Shown piece by piece: positions 19,349 to 28,487 of a stretch of 47,441 bases of DNA. Origin of the DNA: Candidatus Peregrinibacteria bacterium (GTDB taxonomy: Bacteria > Patescibacteriota > Gracilibacteria > UBA1369 > UM-FILTER-53-11). The notes under the pieces were generated by a model that made no database searches, had not been told where the DNA came from, and saw only the letters and a program-made list of their open reading frames with translations. The translations under genes were made by a program, and so were the position numbers. Position 1 is the first letter of the stretch; each line of letters starts with the position of its first letter. Location: positions 1 to 47,441 of the forward strand of contig JACRID010000050.1 in the NCBI GenBank assembly GCA_016220145.1, read 5' to 3'.

Positions 19349-19464
19349 TGTCATCCTGAACTGGCGCGAAAGCGTCATCCTGAACTTGTTTCAGGATTTG
19401 GAAAAAGAAAATCGTAAGTAGATGCTGAAATAAATTCAGCATGACGAACCAAGTTCAGAATGAC
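19349..19464. repeat. Dispersed palindromic repeat cluster (TGTCATCCTGAA... type)
   Basis: GTCATCCTGAACT occurs twice; hairpins TCCTGAACTTGTTTCAGGA and TGCTGAAATAAATTCAGCA; related to 30783-30808. Confidence 0.75.
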
Positions 19465-19482
19465 AAAAATATAAACAAAAAA

Positions 19483-22044
19483 ATGAATTCAATCTTGGAA
19501 TATTTCAAACAAATAGATTTGCAGGCAATTCTTGAGTTTATAAAAACTCACCCTTGGCAGATTGCCGCCGGTGTCGTTGCCGTAATTATAGGTTTGCCGA
19601 TACTTATAGATTTTTTGAGATATGTACGTCACAGGTTGGTCGAAAAAGATTTGATTTTCATGCAGATAACACTGCCGCGCGAAGATTCTCAAAAAGATAA
19701 GGAGAAAGAGGTGGAAAAGGACTTTCGCGAGCGCATTGCAATCATGGAGCAGCTTTACCGCAGTTTATACGAGATGAGAGAGCTTTCCATACACAACATC
19801 ATCAGAAGGTTTTTGTATAACCATAACTTCGTGTCGTTTGAAATAGTTGCCGGTGAAAAGAGTGTTAGCTTTTATGTCGTTGTTTTTAAAGAATATCAAA
19901 GTCTTGTTGAAAAGCAGATTACGTCTTATTACCACGATGCGGATATACAAATTGTCAAACCTTATGAAATAAACAGACCTGGAACGAAAGTAGTCTCGTA
20001 TTATGCATATGAGTCCAGACCTTTTTGGTTCCCTATAAAAACATTCAAAACGATTGAGAATGATCCTTTGAACAGCATGACCAACGTGCTTTCCAAGCTT
20101 GCTGAAGATGAAACGGCGATAGTGCAGATTGTAATAAGGCCGCGCAGCGGCAAATGGAGAAAGAAAGCCGAAGAATTCGGCACCGCCATGATGAAGGGCA
20201 AGGAGAATAAAAGTTTTTTGTCTAAAATTCCAATTGTTGGCTACTTGAACACGCTGATTACGATGATCTTTTTTGGATATGAAAGGGCAAAAGAAGGCAG
20301 TAATGCTCCTGGTGCCGATCGCGGAGATGCCTATGTGCGTATGTTGCAAACAAAAGAGGAAACGGCAAAAATGATAGGTCAAAAAGCGCAACAGGACGGC
20401 TTTGATACGGTTGTCAGGCTTGTGTCTTCGGCAAAGAATCGTTCCAGGGCGGTTGAAATCATGAACGACTGCATAGTTTCGCTTAATTTGTTCAAAGATC
20501 CGTCCAGTAATTATTTTCAGACGAGGAGAATTGTCCCGATACATGCGATCAATAGCCCTTGGATGATGCACAATTTTCGTCATCGTATTTTTAGATTCGG
20601 CGAAAAACAGTCCGTTCTGGTGCCGGAAGAATTGGCATCATTCTTTCATTTTCCAACCAGCCGTTACAACTACACTCCAATCATCAAATGGCTTCAGTAT
20701 AAGGTTCTACCGGCGCCCACCGATTTGCCGGCGGAAGGAATGCTGCTTGGCTACAATGCCTATCGCGGAGTAAAAAGAGAAGTTCGCATAATGAGAAAAG
20801 ACAGAATGAGGCATCATTATGTGATTGGGCAGACCGGTACGGGTAAATCGGTTTTTTTGGGGTGGATGGCTCGGCAGGACATTAAGAATGGAGAGGGTTT
20901 GTGCGTTATCGATCCTCACGGCGATTTGATAGAAGACATATTGCAATATGTGCCGAAAGAACGCGCCAAGGATGTGGTGATTTTTGATCCTTCCGATCAG
21001 GAGCGCCCGATGGGTTTGAATATTCTGGAAGCGAAAACTCCTCAGCAAAGGGATATGGCGTCCAGCCAAGCCACGGAAATTTTCTTGAAACTTTTCGGTG
21101 ATGAGGTGTTTGGTCCGCGCATTCAGCACTATTTTAGAAATGCGTGTTTGACTCTAATGGAGGACGAAGACGAAGGCGCTACTTTGATAGATGTGCCGCG
21201 CATTTTCGTGGACGACGCTTTTATGAAATACAAGGTGACGAAGGTGAAAAATCCGGTGGTTAAATCCTTCTGGGAGCATGAATATGCCAGCACCGGCGAG
21301 CGTGAAAGGCAGGAAATGATCCCGTACTTTTCCGCGAAATTCGGTCCGTTTATTACAAATACAATAATGCGCAATACGATCGGCCAAACTCGCAGCGCTT
21401 TCGATTTTAGGGAAGTGATGGATAATGGAAAAATTCTTTTGATTAAGCTTTCCAAGGGTGCCATCGGTGATTTGAATACGCAGTTGCTGGGCCTTGTCAT
21501 GGTCGCGCGTTTGCAAATGGCCGCAATGAGCCGCGTGGATTTGCCGGAAGAAAAACGCAAAGACTTTTACCTCTACGTTGATGAGTTTCAGAACTTTGCA
21601 ACCGACAGTTTTTGCTCAATTCTTTCGGAGGCCAGAAAATATCATCTCGGTCTTGTAATGGCTCACCAATATATAAATCAGCTTGTTGTAACCAAATTCG
21701 GGAATACGAGTTCGCAGATACGCGATGCGGTATTCGGTAACGTTGGAACCATGATGTCGTTTAAGATTGGCGCCGAAGATGCCGAGTATATGGCAAAAGA
21801 ATATGCGCCACTGTTAAGCGAGCAGGACGTGATCGGAATCGCAAATTACAAGGCATATATGAAATTAAACATAAGAAATTCGACTACGCGTCCGTTTTCC
21901 TTGGAAACCATTTGGGATGAAGCCGGAAAGAGCGCAAAGATAGCCGAAATTTTAAAGCAGTATTCCCGCATGAAATACGGCAGAAAGCGCGAATTCGTCG
22001 ATCAGGAAATAGAAGCCAGAATCGGCATTAGCGATGGAGGATAA
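19483..22044 (+). CDS. TraD/VirB4-like P-loop ATPase, membrane anchored (copy 1)
   Basis: N-terminal TM; Walker A GQTGTGKS; Walker B FYLYVDEFQNFATDSF; LSEARKYHLGLVMAHQY. Start at MNSILEYF. Confidence 0.88.
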   Translation: MNSILEYFKQIDLQAILEFIKTHPWQIAAGVVAVIIGLPILIDFLRYVRHRLVEKDLIFMQITLPREDSQKDKEKEVEKDFRERIAIMEQLYRSLYEMRELSIHNIIRRFLYNHNFVSFEIVAGEKSVSFYVVVFKEYQSLVEKQITSYYHDADIQIVKPYEINRPGTKVVSYYAYESRPFWFPIKTFKTIENDPLNSMTNVLSKLAEDETAIVQIVIRPRSGKWRKKAEEFGTAMMKGKENKSFLSKIPIVGYLNTLITMIFFGYERAKEGSNAPGADRGDAYVRMLQTKEETAKMIGQKAQQDGFDTVVRLVSSAKNRSRAVEIMNDCIVSLNLFKDPSSNYFQTRRIVPIHAINSPWMMHNFRHRIFRFGEKQSVLVPEELASFFHFPTSRYNYTPIIKWLQYKVLPAPTDLPAEGMLLGYNAYRGVKREVRIMRKDRMRHHYVIGQTGTGKSVFLGWMARQDIKNGEGLCVIDPHGDLIEDILQYVPKERAKDVVIFDPSDQERPMGLNILEAKTPQQRDMASSQATEIFLKLFGDEVFGPRIQHYFRNACLTLMEDEDEGATLIDVPRIFVDDAFMKYKVTKVKNPVVKSFWEHEYASTGERERQEMIPYFSAKFGPFITNTIMRNTIGQTRSAFDFREVMDNGKILLIKLSKGAIGDLNTQLLGLVMVARLQMAAMSRVDLPEEKRKDFYLYVDEFQNFATDSFCSILSEARKYHLGLVMAHQYINQLVVTKFGNTSSQIRDAVFGNVGTMMSFKIGAEDAEYMAKEYAPLLSEQDVIGIANYKAYMKLNIRNSTTRPFSLETIWDEAGKSAKIAEILKQYSRMKYGRKREFVDQEIEARIGISDGG

Positions 22045-22072
22045 GAGTGGAGGGTGATGGGAGTTGCTATCG

Positions 22073-22231
22073 TTATTTTCTCCCCTTCTTGCGTTTGGAT
22101 GTTTTTCCCAATCCTTTGCGCCATTCAATCCAGTTCTTTGAGATTTTTTCGCGCATTGCTATGGAAAAATGCACTTTGCGAGAGTGTTCGGTTTTTCTTG
22201 GCGTTCCCGATAATTTGCTCTTTTTCTTCAT
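22073..22231 (-). CDS. Putative 52-aa basic protein
   Basis: MKKKSKLSGTPRKTEHSRKVHFSIAMREKISKNWIEWRKGLGKTSKRKKGRK, antisense between the two ATPase genes. Confidence 0.4.
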   Translation of the reverse strand: MKKKSKLSGTPRKTEHSRKVHFSIAMREKISKNWIEWRKGLGKTSKRKKGRK

Positions 22232-22286
22232 GATACTTGTAATATAGGGGAAAAATCCGTCCAATGCTATAATTGCCGGCGATTTT

Positions 22287-24743
22287 ATGAGTAAGCGTAA
22301 ACGAAAGTATACTGTTTTGGCCATTAAGGTACCGAAGACGAGTGAGGTCGGACCCATTGTTGCAGAGCAGATTTTTGCAACTTTACATGGTTTTTATCAC
22401 AAATTTTCTTTATGGGATCGGCTGTGCGGCAAGCATCAAGATCAAGTAAGCTTTGAGATAGCCAACACCGGCAGGCAAATAAAATTTTATATTTGGTTTC
22501 CGTCAAAGTTGAGAAATTTGGTGGAGGGACAGATTTATGCTCAATATCCCGGTGCTGAAATAGAGGAAATTAAGGATTATGCCGCAATACCCGATAATGC
22601 GGAAAATGTGGTTGGTGCAGAGTTACATCTCGAAGAGCCTGTAATATATCCAATAAAAAGATACGTTCAGTTTGAAGACAAACTTTCGCGCACGCCGGTT
22701 GATCCGATTGCCGGAATAACGGCGACTTTGGCCAAATTGCAAAGCAGCAACGATCAGGCATGGATACAAATAATAGTGCGCCCGATGGACATGAAATGGC
22801 GCACCATTTATTTAAAGTGCCTTAGAATAGCCAGTAAAGGCATTTTCGGGAATATAGGAAGTCTGAAAAAGGCTTACATAAGGCTGTTTATAACGCGCAA
22901 TTGGAAATTAAAACTAATTTTATTCCCGTTATATATTTTCTTCTGGTTCAGGGGTTTGACTTCGGGAATGAAGAAGGGGATTGATTTGGCGACCGGTGAA
23001 CCGGAAAGTGATGGCGGAGATACTCTTAAGGAGGAAACTTCCAGCAGGCACGAGAGGGAAAGCGACATAGATGCGGCAATGGACAAGATTTCAAAGTTGC
23101 TTTTTGAAATTACGATACGCATTGTTTGCGTGTCCGAAAAAGAAGATCGCGAGACGGCGGTTGTTAAAGTTCGCGAAATAGCGGGTTCGTTCAAGCAGTT
23201 TAATATCCCGCATTTAAATGGATTTCACATTAAGAAGATTGAACATGGAGAACATGCAGCGCGAAAATATATGAACAGGTTCATAGGCGGCGAAATGGTC
23301 TTCAATAACGAGGAATTGGCCACGCTTTATCATTTGCCGCATATGTCGGTTGCGACTCCGAATATTGCTTGGGTGCGTTCTAAAAAAATGGAGCCGCCTT
23401 CGGATTTGCCGGGTGCGGCAACCGTTGGCGATGGTGGTGGATTTACTCTTCTTGGTAAAACGAATTTTCGTGGCGGCAGCCAAGAATTTGGAATAAAAAC
23501 AGGTGATAGGCGCCGTCACATATACATCATAGGTAAGACCGGCATGGGGAAATCGACTCTTTTGGAAAACATGATTTTGTCGGATATAAAAAGCGGCAGA
23601 GGAGTTGCGGTTGTTGATCCTCATGGAGATTTGGCCGATCACGTTATGGATTTTGTGCCTTCGCATCGCACCAATGATGTAATTTTATTTGATCCGGCAG
23701 ATCGCGATTTCCCAGTTGCATTCAATATGCTTGAAAATGTTGATCCTGCTTACAATACGATTGTTGCTTCCGGCCTTGTCGGAATTTTTAAGAAAATTTA
23801 TGCGGAAAGCTGGGGGCCGCGTCTTGAGCATATTCTGCGAAATACGATTTTGGCGCTTTTGGAATACCCAAATACCACGATGCTTGGCATAACAAGGATT
23901 CTTCAAGATGCGCAATTCAGACGACGCGTCGTTAAGAAAATACAAGATCCGATTGTTAAGAGTTTCTGGGTTAATGAATTTGAGAAAATGGAACCGCGCA
24001 TGCGCAGCGAGGCGATTTCTCCGATTTTGAACAAAGTGGGTCAGTTCTTGGCCAGCCCTATAATTCGCAACATAGTCGGGCAGCCAAAGAGCTCGATAAA
24101 CCTGCGTTTTGCGATGGATAACAAGAAAATCGTCATTGTAAATCTTTCCAAGGGAAAAATCGGCGAAGATAATTCATCTTTGCTTGGCGCCATGATAATC
24201 ACTAAATTCCAGCTGGATGCCATGAGCCGCGCAACGCAGCAAGAAAAAGACCGCACGGATTTTTATCTTTATGTGGATGAATTCCAGAATTTTGCGACGG
24301 AGTCATTTGCAACAATCTTGTCCGAAGCTCGCAAGTATAGGCTTGATCTTACAATGGCCAATCAATACGTATCTCAAATGCCTGAAGAAGTAAGGGATGC
24401 GGTTTTTGGCAACGTCGGTACTCTTGTGTCATTCCAAGTCGGATTCGATGACTCGGAAGTGATTACGGGGCAGTTTGGCGGCGACGAAACCATGGTGACG
24501 GATTTGGTTGCACTTCCGGTTGGCAACACTTACATGCGCCTTCTAATAGACGGCATGCCTACGCCGGTTTTCTCCATGACGACATTCAACTCTCCCAAAC
24601 TGGAACCGGAACCTGGTCGTCGCGAAAAAATAATGAAATTTTGCAGGGAAAGATACAGTGCGAAGAGGGAAGTTGTGGAAGACAAGATCAAAAGATGGAG
24701 CGAGGGCCAATCTTCCGGAGAAAGCGGGACCGATAATGATTAA
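22287..24743 (+). CDS. TraD/VirB4-like P-loop ATPase (copy 2, paralog)
   Basis: Walker A GKTGMGKS; DPHGDLADHVMDFVPSHRTNDVILFDPADRDFPVAFN; FYLYVDEFQNFATESF; alignable with the preceding ORF. Confidence 0.88.
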   Translation: MSKRKRKYTVLAIKVPKTSEVGPIVAEQIFATLHGFYHKFSLWDRLCGKHQDQVSFEIANTGRQIKFYIWFPSKLRNLVEGQIYAQYPGAEIEEIKDYAAIPDNAENVVGAELHLEEPVIYPIKRYVQFEDKLSRTPVDPIAGITATLAKLQSSNDQAWIQIIVRPMDMKWRTIYLKCLRIASKGIFGNIGSLKKAYIRLFITRNWKLKLILFPLYIFFWFRGLTSGMKKGIDLATGEPESDGGDTLKEETSSRHERESDIDAAMDKISKLLFEITIRIVCVSEKEDRETAVVKVREIAGSFKQFNIPHLNGFHIKKIEHGEHAARKYMNRFIGGEMVFNNEELATLYHLPHMSVATPNIAWVRSKKMEPPSDLPGAATVGDGGGFTLLGKTNFRGGSQEFGIKTGDRRRHIYIIGKTGMGKSTLLENMILSDIKSGRGVAVVDPHGDLADHVMDFVPSHRTNDVILFDPADRDFPVAFNMLENVDPAYNTIVASGLVGIFKKIYAESWGPRLEHILRNTILALLEYPNTTMLGITRILQDAQFRRRVVKKIQDPIVKSFWVNEFEKMEPRMRSEAISPILNKVGQFLASPIIRNIVGQPKSSINLRFAMDNKKIVIVNLSKGKIGEDNSSLLGAMIITKFQLDAMSRATQQEKDRTDFYLYVDEFQNFATESFATILSEARKYRLDLTMANQYVSQMPEEVRDAVFGNVGTLVSFQVGFDDSEVITGQFGGDETMVTDLVALPVGNTYMRLLIDGMPTPVFSMTTFNSPKLEPEPGRREKIMKFCRERYSAKREVVEDKIKRWSEGQSSGESGTDND

Positions 24744-24755
24744 CAAAAATGATAT

Positions 24756-25463
24756 ATGAAAATCTTTATAAAAACATGGATTCATCAATGGAAAGAACTT
24801 TTAAATGAGAGAAATTTTAGAATCTCGCTGTACGTTGGAATCGGCCTTCTTTTGTTGGCCATGGTTATCAATTATCAGGCGGTTTTGTACACATCAAATG
24901 TGCCCGTATTGTCCGTTGGCGACTTGATTTTGGACAATATCCCAACCAAAGATCTGTTGTTTATGTACACTTACGGCATATTCATAGTGGTGGGAATAAC
25001 TGCTTTATACCCGTTTATTTTTAGGCCGAATTTGGTTCCGTTCACCATGAAAACCATTGCCGCTTTTATTATGATAAGAGCATTTTTCATTAGTCTTACC
25101 CACATAGGTGCTCCGGAGAATTTTTTTCGTCTTCCGCAAATGGACGATCAGCCCGGGCTTTTTAAACTGTTTTATCTGAATGACCTGTTTTTCTCCGGAC
25201 ACACTGGTTTTCCCTTTTTATCCGCTCTCCTTTTTTGGGAAAATAAAATTTTGCGTTATTTTTTAATAGCGATGTCGGTTGCGCAGGCCAATACGGTTTT
25301 ATTCATGCATGTTCACTATTCCATTGACGTATTCTCCGCTTATTTCATTACCTATACCATCTATACTGTCAGCGACAAGATCTTCAACAAGCTTAATTTT
25401 TCATTCAGAGAAATAGCGCATCGGGTTAAGGATAGAATTTGGTTCTCGGCTAACTCACATTAA
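24756..25463 (+). CDS. PAP2/sphingomyelin-synthase-like membrane phosphatase
   Basis: Polytopic; LFFSGHTGFPFLSALLF and FMHVHYSIDVFSAYFITY motifs. Confidence 0.8.
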   Translation: MKIFIKTWIHQWKELLNERNFRISLYVGIGLLLLAMVINYQAVLYTSNVPVLSVGDLILDNIPTKDLLFMYTYGIFIVVGITALYPFIFRPNLVPFTMKTIAAFIMIRAFFISLTHIGAPENFFRLPQMDDQPGLFKLFYLNDLFFSGHTGFPFLSALLFWENKILRYFLIAMSVAQANTVLFMHVHYSIDVFSAYFITYTIYTVSDKIFNKLNFSFREIAHRVKDRIWFSANSH

Positions 25464-26639
25464 AACCGCAATACCTGGCAATTTTCTGCCTTCCAGAAAT
25501 TCAAGCATTGCTCCTCCTCCGGTGGAAACGAATGTAAATTTTTTCGCAGATATTTTGCAGCGCTTTAACGCGTCTATGGTATCGCCACCGCCTATGTATG
25601 TTCCCGCTTTCTTATGCATTTTTGCCAGTGCGGCCGCTATTGCCTTTGTGCCGGAGCAGAATGGCGTGAATTCATAAAGTCCCATCGGTCCGTTCCAGAT
25701 GACGGACTTGGATTGTGCAATAATTTCCGCAAATAATTTTCTGGTTTCGCTGCCGATGTCGAGTATCTTCATTTTGCCCTCAACGTCTTCAAGTGGAAGG
25801 TCCAGGGTTTTTGCGTATTCGGTAGCCATATCCGCCACAATCACATCCTTTGGCAGCACAATCTTTTGGCCGCGCTTTTCCGCCAATAATAAAAGATTGC
25901 GTGCGACTTCAATTTTATCTTTCTCATATAATGAAGCACCGACGTCATAACCTTCGGCGGCAAGAAACGTATTTGCAAGAGCGCCGCCGATCAGAATATA
26001 TTCCGCTTTACCGAAAAAGCTTTTAAGCAAGCCGATTTTTGTATCTACCTTGGCGCCTCCGACAATGAGTGTCAGCGGTTTTTTGGGATTTTTAAGCAGA
26101 GGAGTGAGATTTTTAATTTCCTTTTCCACTAAAAATCCGGCGTAAGCCGGCAAGTACTTGGCAATTCCCGCTGTCGAAGAGTGCTTTCTATGGCACGCCG
26201 CAAAAGCATCGTTCACAAAAATGTCCCCGAGTTCGGCCAATTCTTTTGTGAATTTCGGTTCGCACTTTTCTTCTTCAGGATGAAATCTGATGTTTTCCAA
26301 CAGGATTATTTCACCGTTCTTCATTTTTTTAATTTCTGCAGCAACCGGTTTCCCAACACAATTGTGAAGTTTGTGAACCCTGTGTTCTACGAGTTTTTCA
26401 AGGCATTTAGCCACGGCATCAAGCTTTAATCCGTCAACTATGCGGCCTTCCGGCCTGCCAAGATGAGTCATTACTATAACCTTGGCTCTTTTTCTCAATA
26501 AATATTTTATCGTCGGTAAGGTTTCTTTTATACGCGTGTTATCCGTTACACCATGTTTGTCGATTGGCACGTTGAAATCCACACGAAGCATTACGTGGCG
26601 CCCCTTAATGTTCTTGAGCTGTTTTAATGTGTGTAACAT
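25455..26639 (-). CDS. pgk: Phosphoglycerate kinase
   Basis: RHVMLRVDFNVPID; VIVMTHLGRPEG; VNDAFAACHRKHSST; LIVGGAKVDTKIGLL; VSTGGGAMLEFLEGRKLPGI. Start at MLHTLKQL. Confidence 0.96.
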   Translation of the reverse strand: MLHTLKQLKNIKGRHVMLRVDFNVPIDKHGVTDNTRIKETLPTIKYLLRKRAKVIVMTHLGRPEGRIVDGLKLDAVAKCLEKLVEHRVHKLHNCVGKPVAAEIKKMKNGEIILLENIRFHPEEEKCEPKFTKELAELGDIFVNDAFAACHRKHSSTAGIAKYLPAYAGFLVEKEIKNLTPLLKNPKKPLTLIVGGAKVDTKIGLLKSFFGKAEYILIGGALANTFLAAEGYDVGASLYEKDKIEVARNLLLLAEKRGQKIVLPKDVIVADMATEYAKTLDLPLEDVEGKMKILDIGSETRKLFAEIIAQSKSVIWNGPMGLYEFTPFCSGTKAIAAALAKMHKKAGTYIGGGDTIDALKRCKISAKKFTFVSTGGGAMLEFLEGRKLPGIAVLM

Positions 26640-26655
26640 AGTTACCCTCACTATA

Positions 26656-27075
26656 TCATTTTTGTGGGCTCCTTTGCAGTATTTCGATAAGTCCATTTGC
26701 ACATTCGTATCCTTTGTTGTGTTTTGAATTTTCTGCAGACCGTTCAAACGCATTACTAATATCATGGCACATCAAAACGCCGAACATAATTGGTATGCGA
26801 TTTTCTATCGAAACTTTTTGAATGCCATAAGTTACGCCTTCACAAACGGCTTTATAATGGTCTGTTTCTCCTTTGATTACACAGCCGAGTGCAATAATGC
26901 CCGCAAATTTCTTGGAATCGATCAATTTCTGCGCCATAAATGGAATCTCAAAAGCACCCGGAACTGCAAAAATCTCATATTTTAGGCCGGCTTTATCCAA
27001 GGCTTTTTTTGAACCCGTAATAAGGCGGTCGCAAATCTTTTTATTGAATTGTGAGGCGATAATTGCTATCTGCAT
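26656..27075 (-). CDS. ribH: 6,7-dimethyl-8-ribityllumazine synthase
   Basis: VPGAFEIPFMAQKL; GIIALGCVIKGETDHYKAVCEGVTYGI; PIMFGVLMCHD. Confidence 0.94.
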   Translation of the reverse strand: MQIAIIASQFNKKICDRLITGSKKALDKAGLKYEIFAVPGAFEIPFMAQKLIDSKKFAGIIALGCVIKGETDHYKAVCEGVTYGIQKVSIENRIPIMFGVLMCHDISNAFERSAENSKHNKGYECANGLIEILQRSPQK

Positions 27076-27112
27076 TTTTCTTCTGTTAATAAAGATGCGC
27101 CTTACGGGCGCA

Positions 27113-27715
27113 TTAATGGCTTAGCCTCGCTGCGGCTTCGGCCTGGTTGTAAAGATATCGTGCCATCACATCCACTTCAATATTAATTGGGTCTCCTTTT
27201 TTGCAAAAACGCAGGTTAGTGTTTTTTAAAGTGTAAGGAATGGTTGCGACGGTGAAACTATTATTGGATACCGACGCTATTGTTAAACTTATGCCATTTA
27301 ACGCGACAGAACCTTTTTCCGCAATAAATCGTTTAATGGAATTGGGCAGTTCTACGGTTAGATAAGCGCCTTTTTTGCCTCTTTCAAATTTTATGACTTT
27401 GGAGGTGGAATCAACGTGGCCTGTGACGAAATGACCGTCAAACGCGTCGCCAAGCCGAAGACTTGATTCCAAGTTCAGATGTGCGCCGATTTTTAAATAA
27501 GAAAGATTTGTTCTGTTCGAGGTTTCTTTTATAACACATGCCCTAAATCCTGTTTTTGTTATGGCTGTTACGGTTAAGCATGCGCCGTTTACTGCAATGC
27601 TGTCGCCCGATTGCGGTTTTATTTTTTTGGAGGCGATTTCTATAACAACGGATCCGTTTGTAGCGGGCATTTTTGCCTTCAGGGAGCCAACTTCTCTGAT
27701 AATTCCGGTGAACAT
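27113..27715 (-). CDS. ribE: Riboflavin synthase alpha chain
   Basis: MFTGIIREVGSL; GDSIAVNGACLTVT; GHFVTGHVDSTSKV; GSVALNGISLTI; NIEVDVMARYL. Confidence 0.95.
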   Translation of the reverse strand: MFTGIIREVGSLKAKMPATNGSVVIEIASKKIKPQSGDSIAVNGACLTVTAITKTGFRACVIKETSNRTNLSYLKIGAHLNLESSLRLGDAFDGHFVTGHVDSTSKVIKFERGKKGAYLTVELPNSIKRFIAEKGSVALNGISLTIASVSNNSFTVATIPYTLKNTNLRFCKKGDPINIEVDVMARYLYNQAEAAARLSH

Positions 27716-27888
27716 ACATTATTGTGATACCCGGATTGTTTAGGATTGTCAATTCGCGGGCGAGTATGTTTTGTTCTCTCATCCACGCAGGGCAGGTTTA
27801 TGAGTTAATATTTTTTTCATAAAAATTTAACGGAAATTTCATCTTGTTTTGCTATGGTGCAGACACTTTATTTTTTAACTTTGCACTT

Positions 27889-28275
27889 ATGCGAGGTTTC
27901 AACAAGGTTATGCTCTACGGCAACCTGACTTCGGATCCGGAGGTCATACCAACAAAGACCGGTAAAACGTTTACCACGTTTTCACTCGCCACAAACCGCG
28001 ATTGGAAAAACAAAGACGGAGAAGTGGTTTCCGCAACGGATTTTCACAAGGTTGTATCATTCGGGAAATTGGGGGAAATAGTCGGGAAATATCTAAAAAA
28101 GGGAAGACCTGTTTTGGTTTGCGGGCGCTTAAACAACAGATCTTATGTAAATAAAGAAGGACAAAAGCGCTATGTGACGGAAGTTGTAATGGATGATTTT
28201 AATTTCTTATCTCGCGGCAAAAAGCTGAAAAAACAGGTGCCGACGGAAGAATCTGCGGAAGTGGCGGTTGCCTAA
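27889..28275 (+). CDS. ssb: Single-stranded DNA-binding protein
   Basis: FNKVMLYGNLTSDPEVIPTKTGKTFTTFSLATNRDWKNKDG...KGRPVLVCGRLNNRSYVNKEGQKRYVTEVV. Start at MRGFNKV. Confidence 0.93.
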   Translation: MRGFNKVMLYGNLTSDPEVIPTKTGKTFTTFSLATNRDWKNKDGEVVSATDFHKVVSFGKLGEIVGKYLKKGRPVLVCGRLNNRSYVNKEGQKRYVTEVVMDDFNFLSRGKKLKKQVPTEESAEVAVA

Positions 28276-28276
28276 A

Positions 28277-28461
28277 GCAAGGACGGAGGATGTATTTTTG
28301 AGACCATTTTAGACTGCTGGGCCGCTGGATCATGCTGACCCCGCATCGCGGGGGAGGTGGCGCAGATACTTCTGCGCCAATCCAGCGGCCGTCGCGAGGG
28401 CGTACATGTTAGACCGAGTGACATGCAGGCCATGGTCGAAAAAATACGCAGACGTCCTTGC
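28277..28461 (+). repeat. Multi-branched palindromic element, copy 2
   Basis: Outer stem GCAAGGACG...GTATTTTT/AAAAATAC...CGTCCTTGC; shared core GACCAT..GACTGCTGGGCCGCTGGATCATG...ATCCAGCGGCCGT...GCAGGCC-ATGGTC; three internal hairpins differing in sequence from copy 1. Confidence 0.85.
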
Positions 28462-28487
28462 CGCAATGCAGTATACTTTCCTCGAGT

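Noticed and set aside
19765-20583. 272-aa minus-strand ORF
   Set aside because: Antisense to the first ATPase gene, whose P-loop and Walker B motifs are clear.
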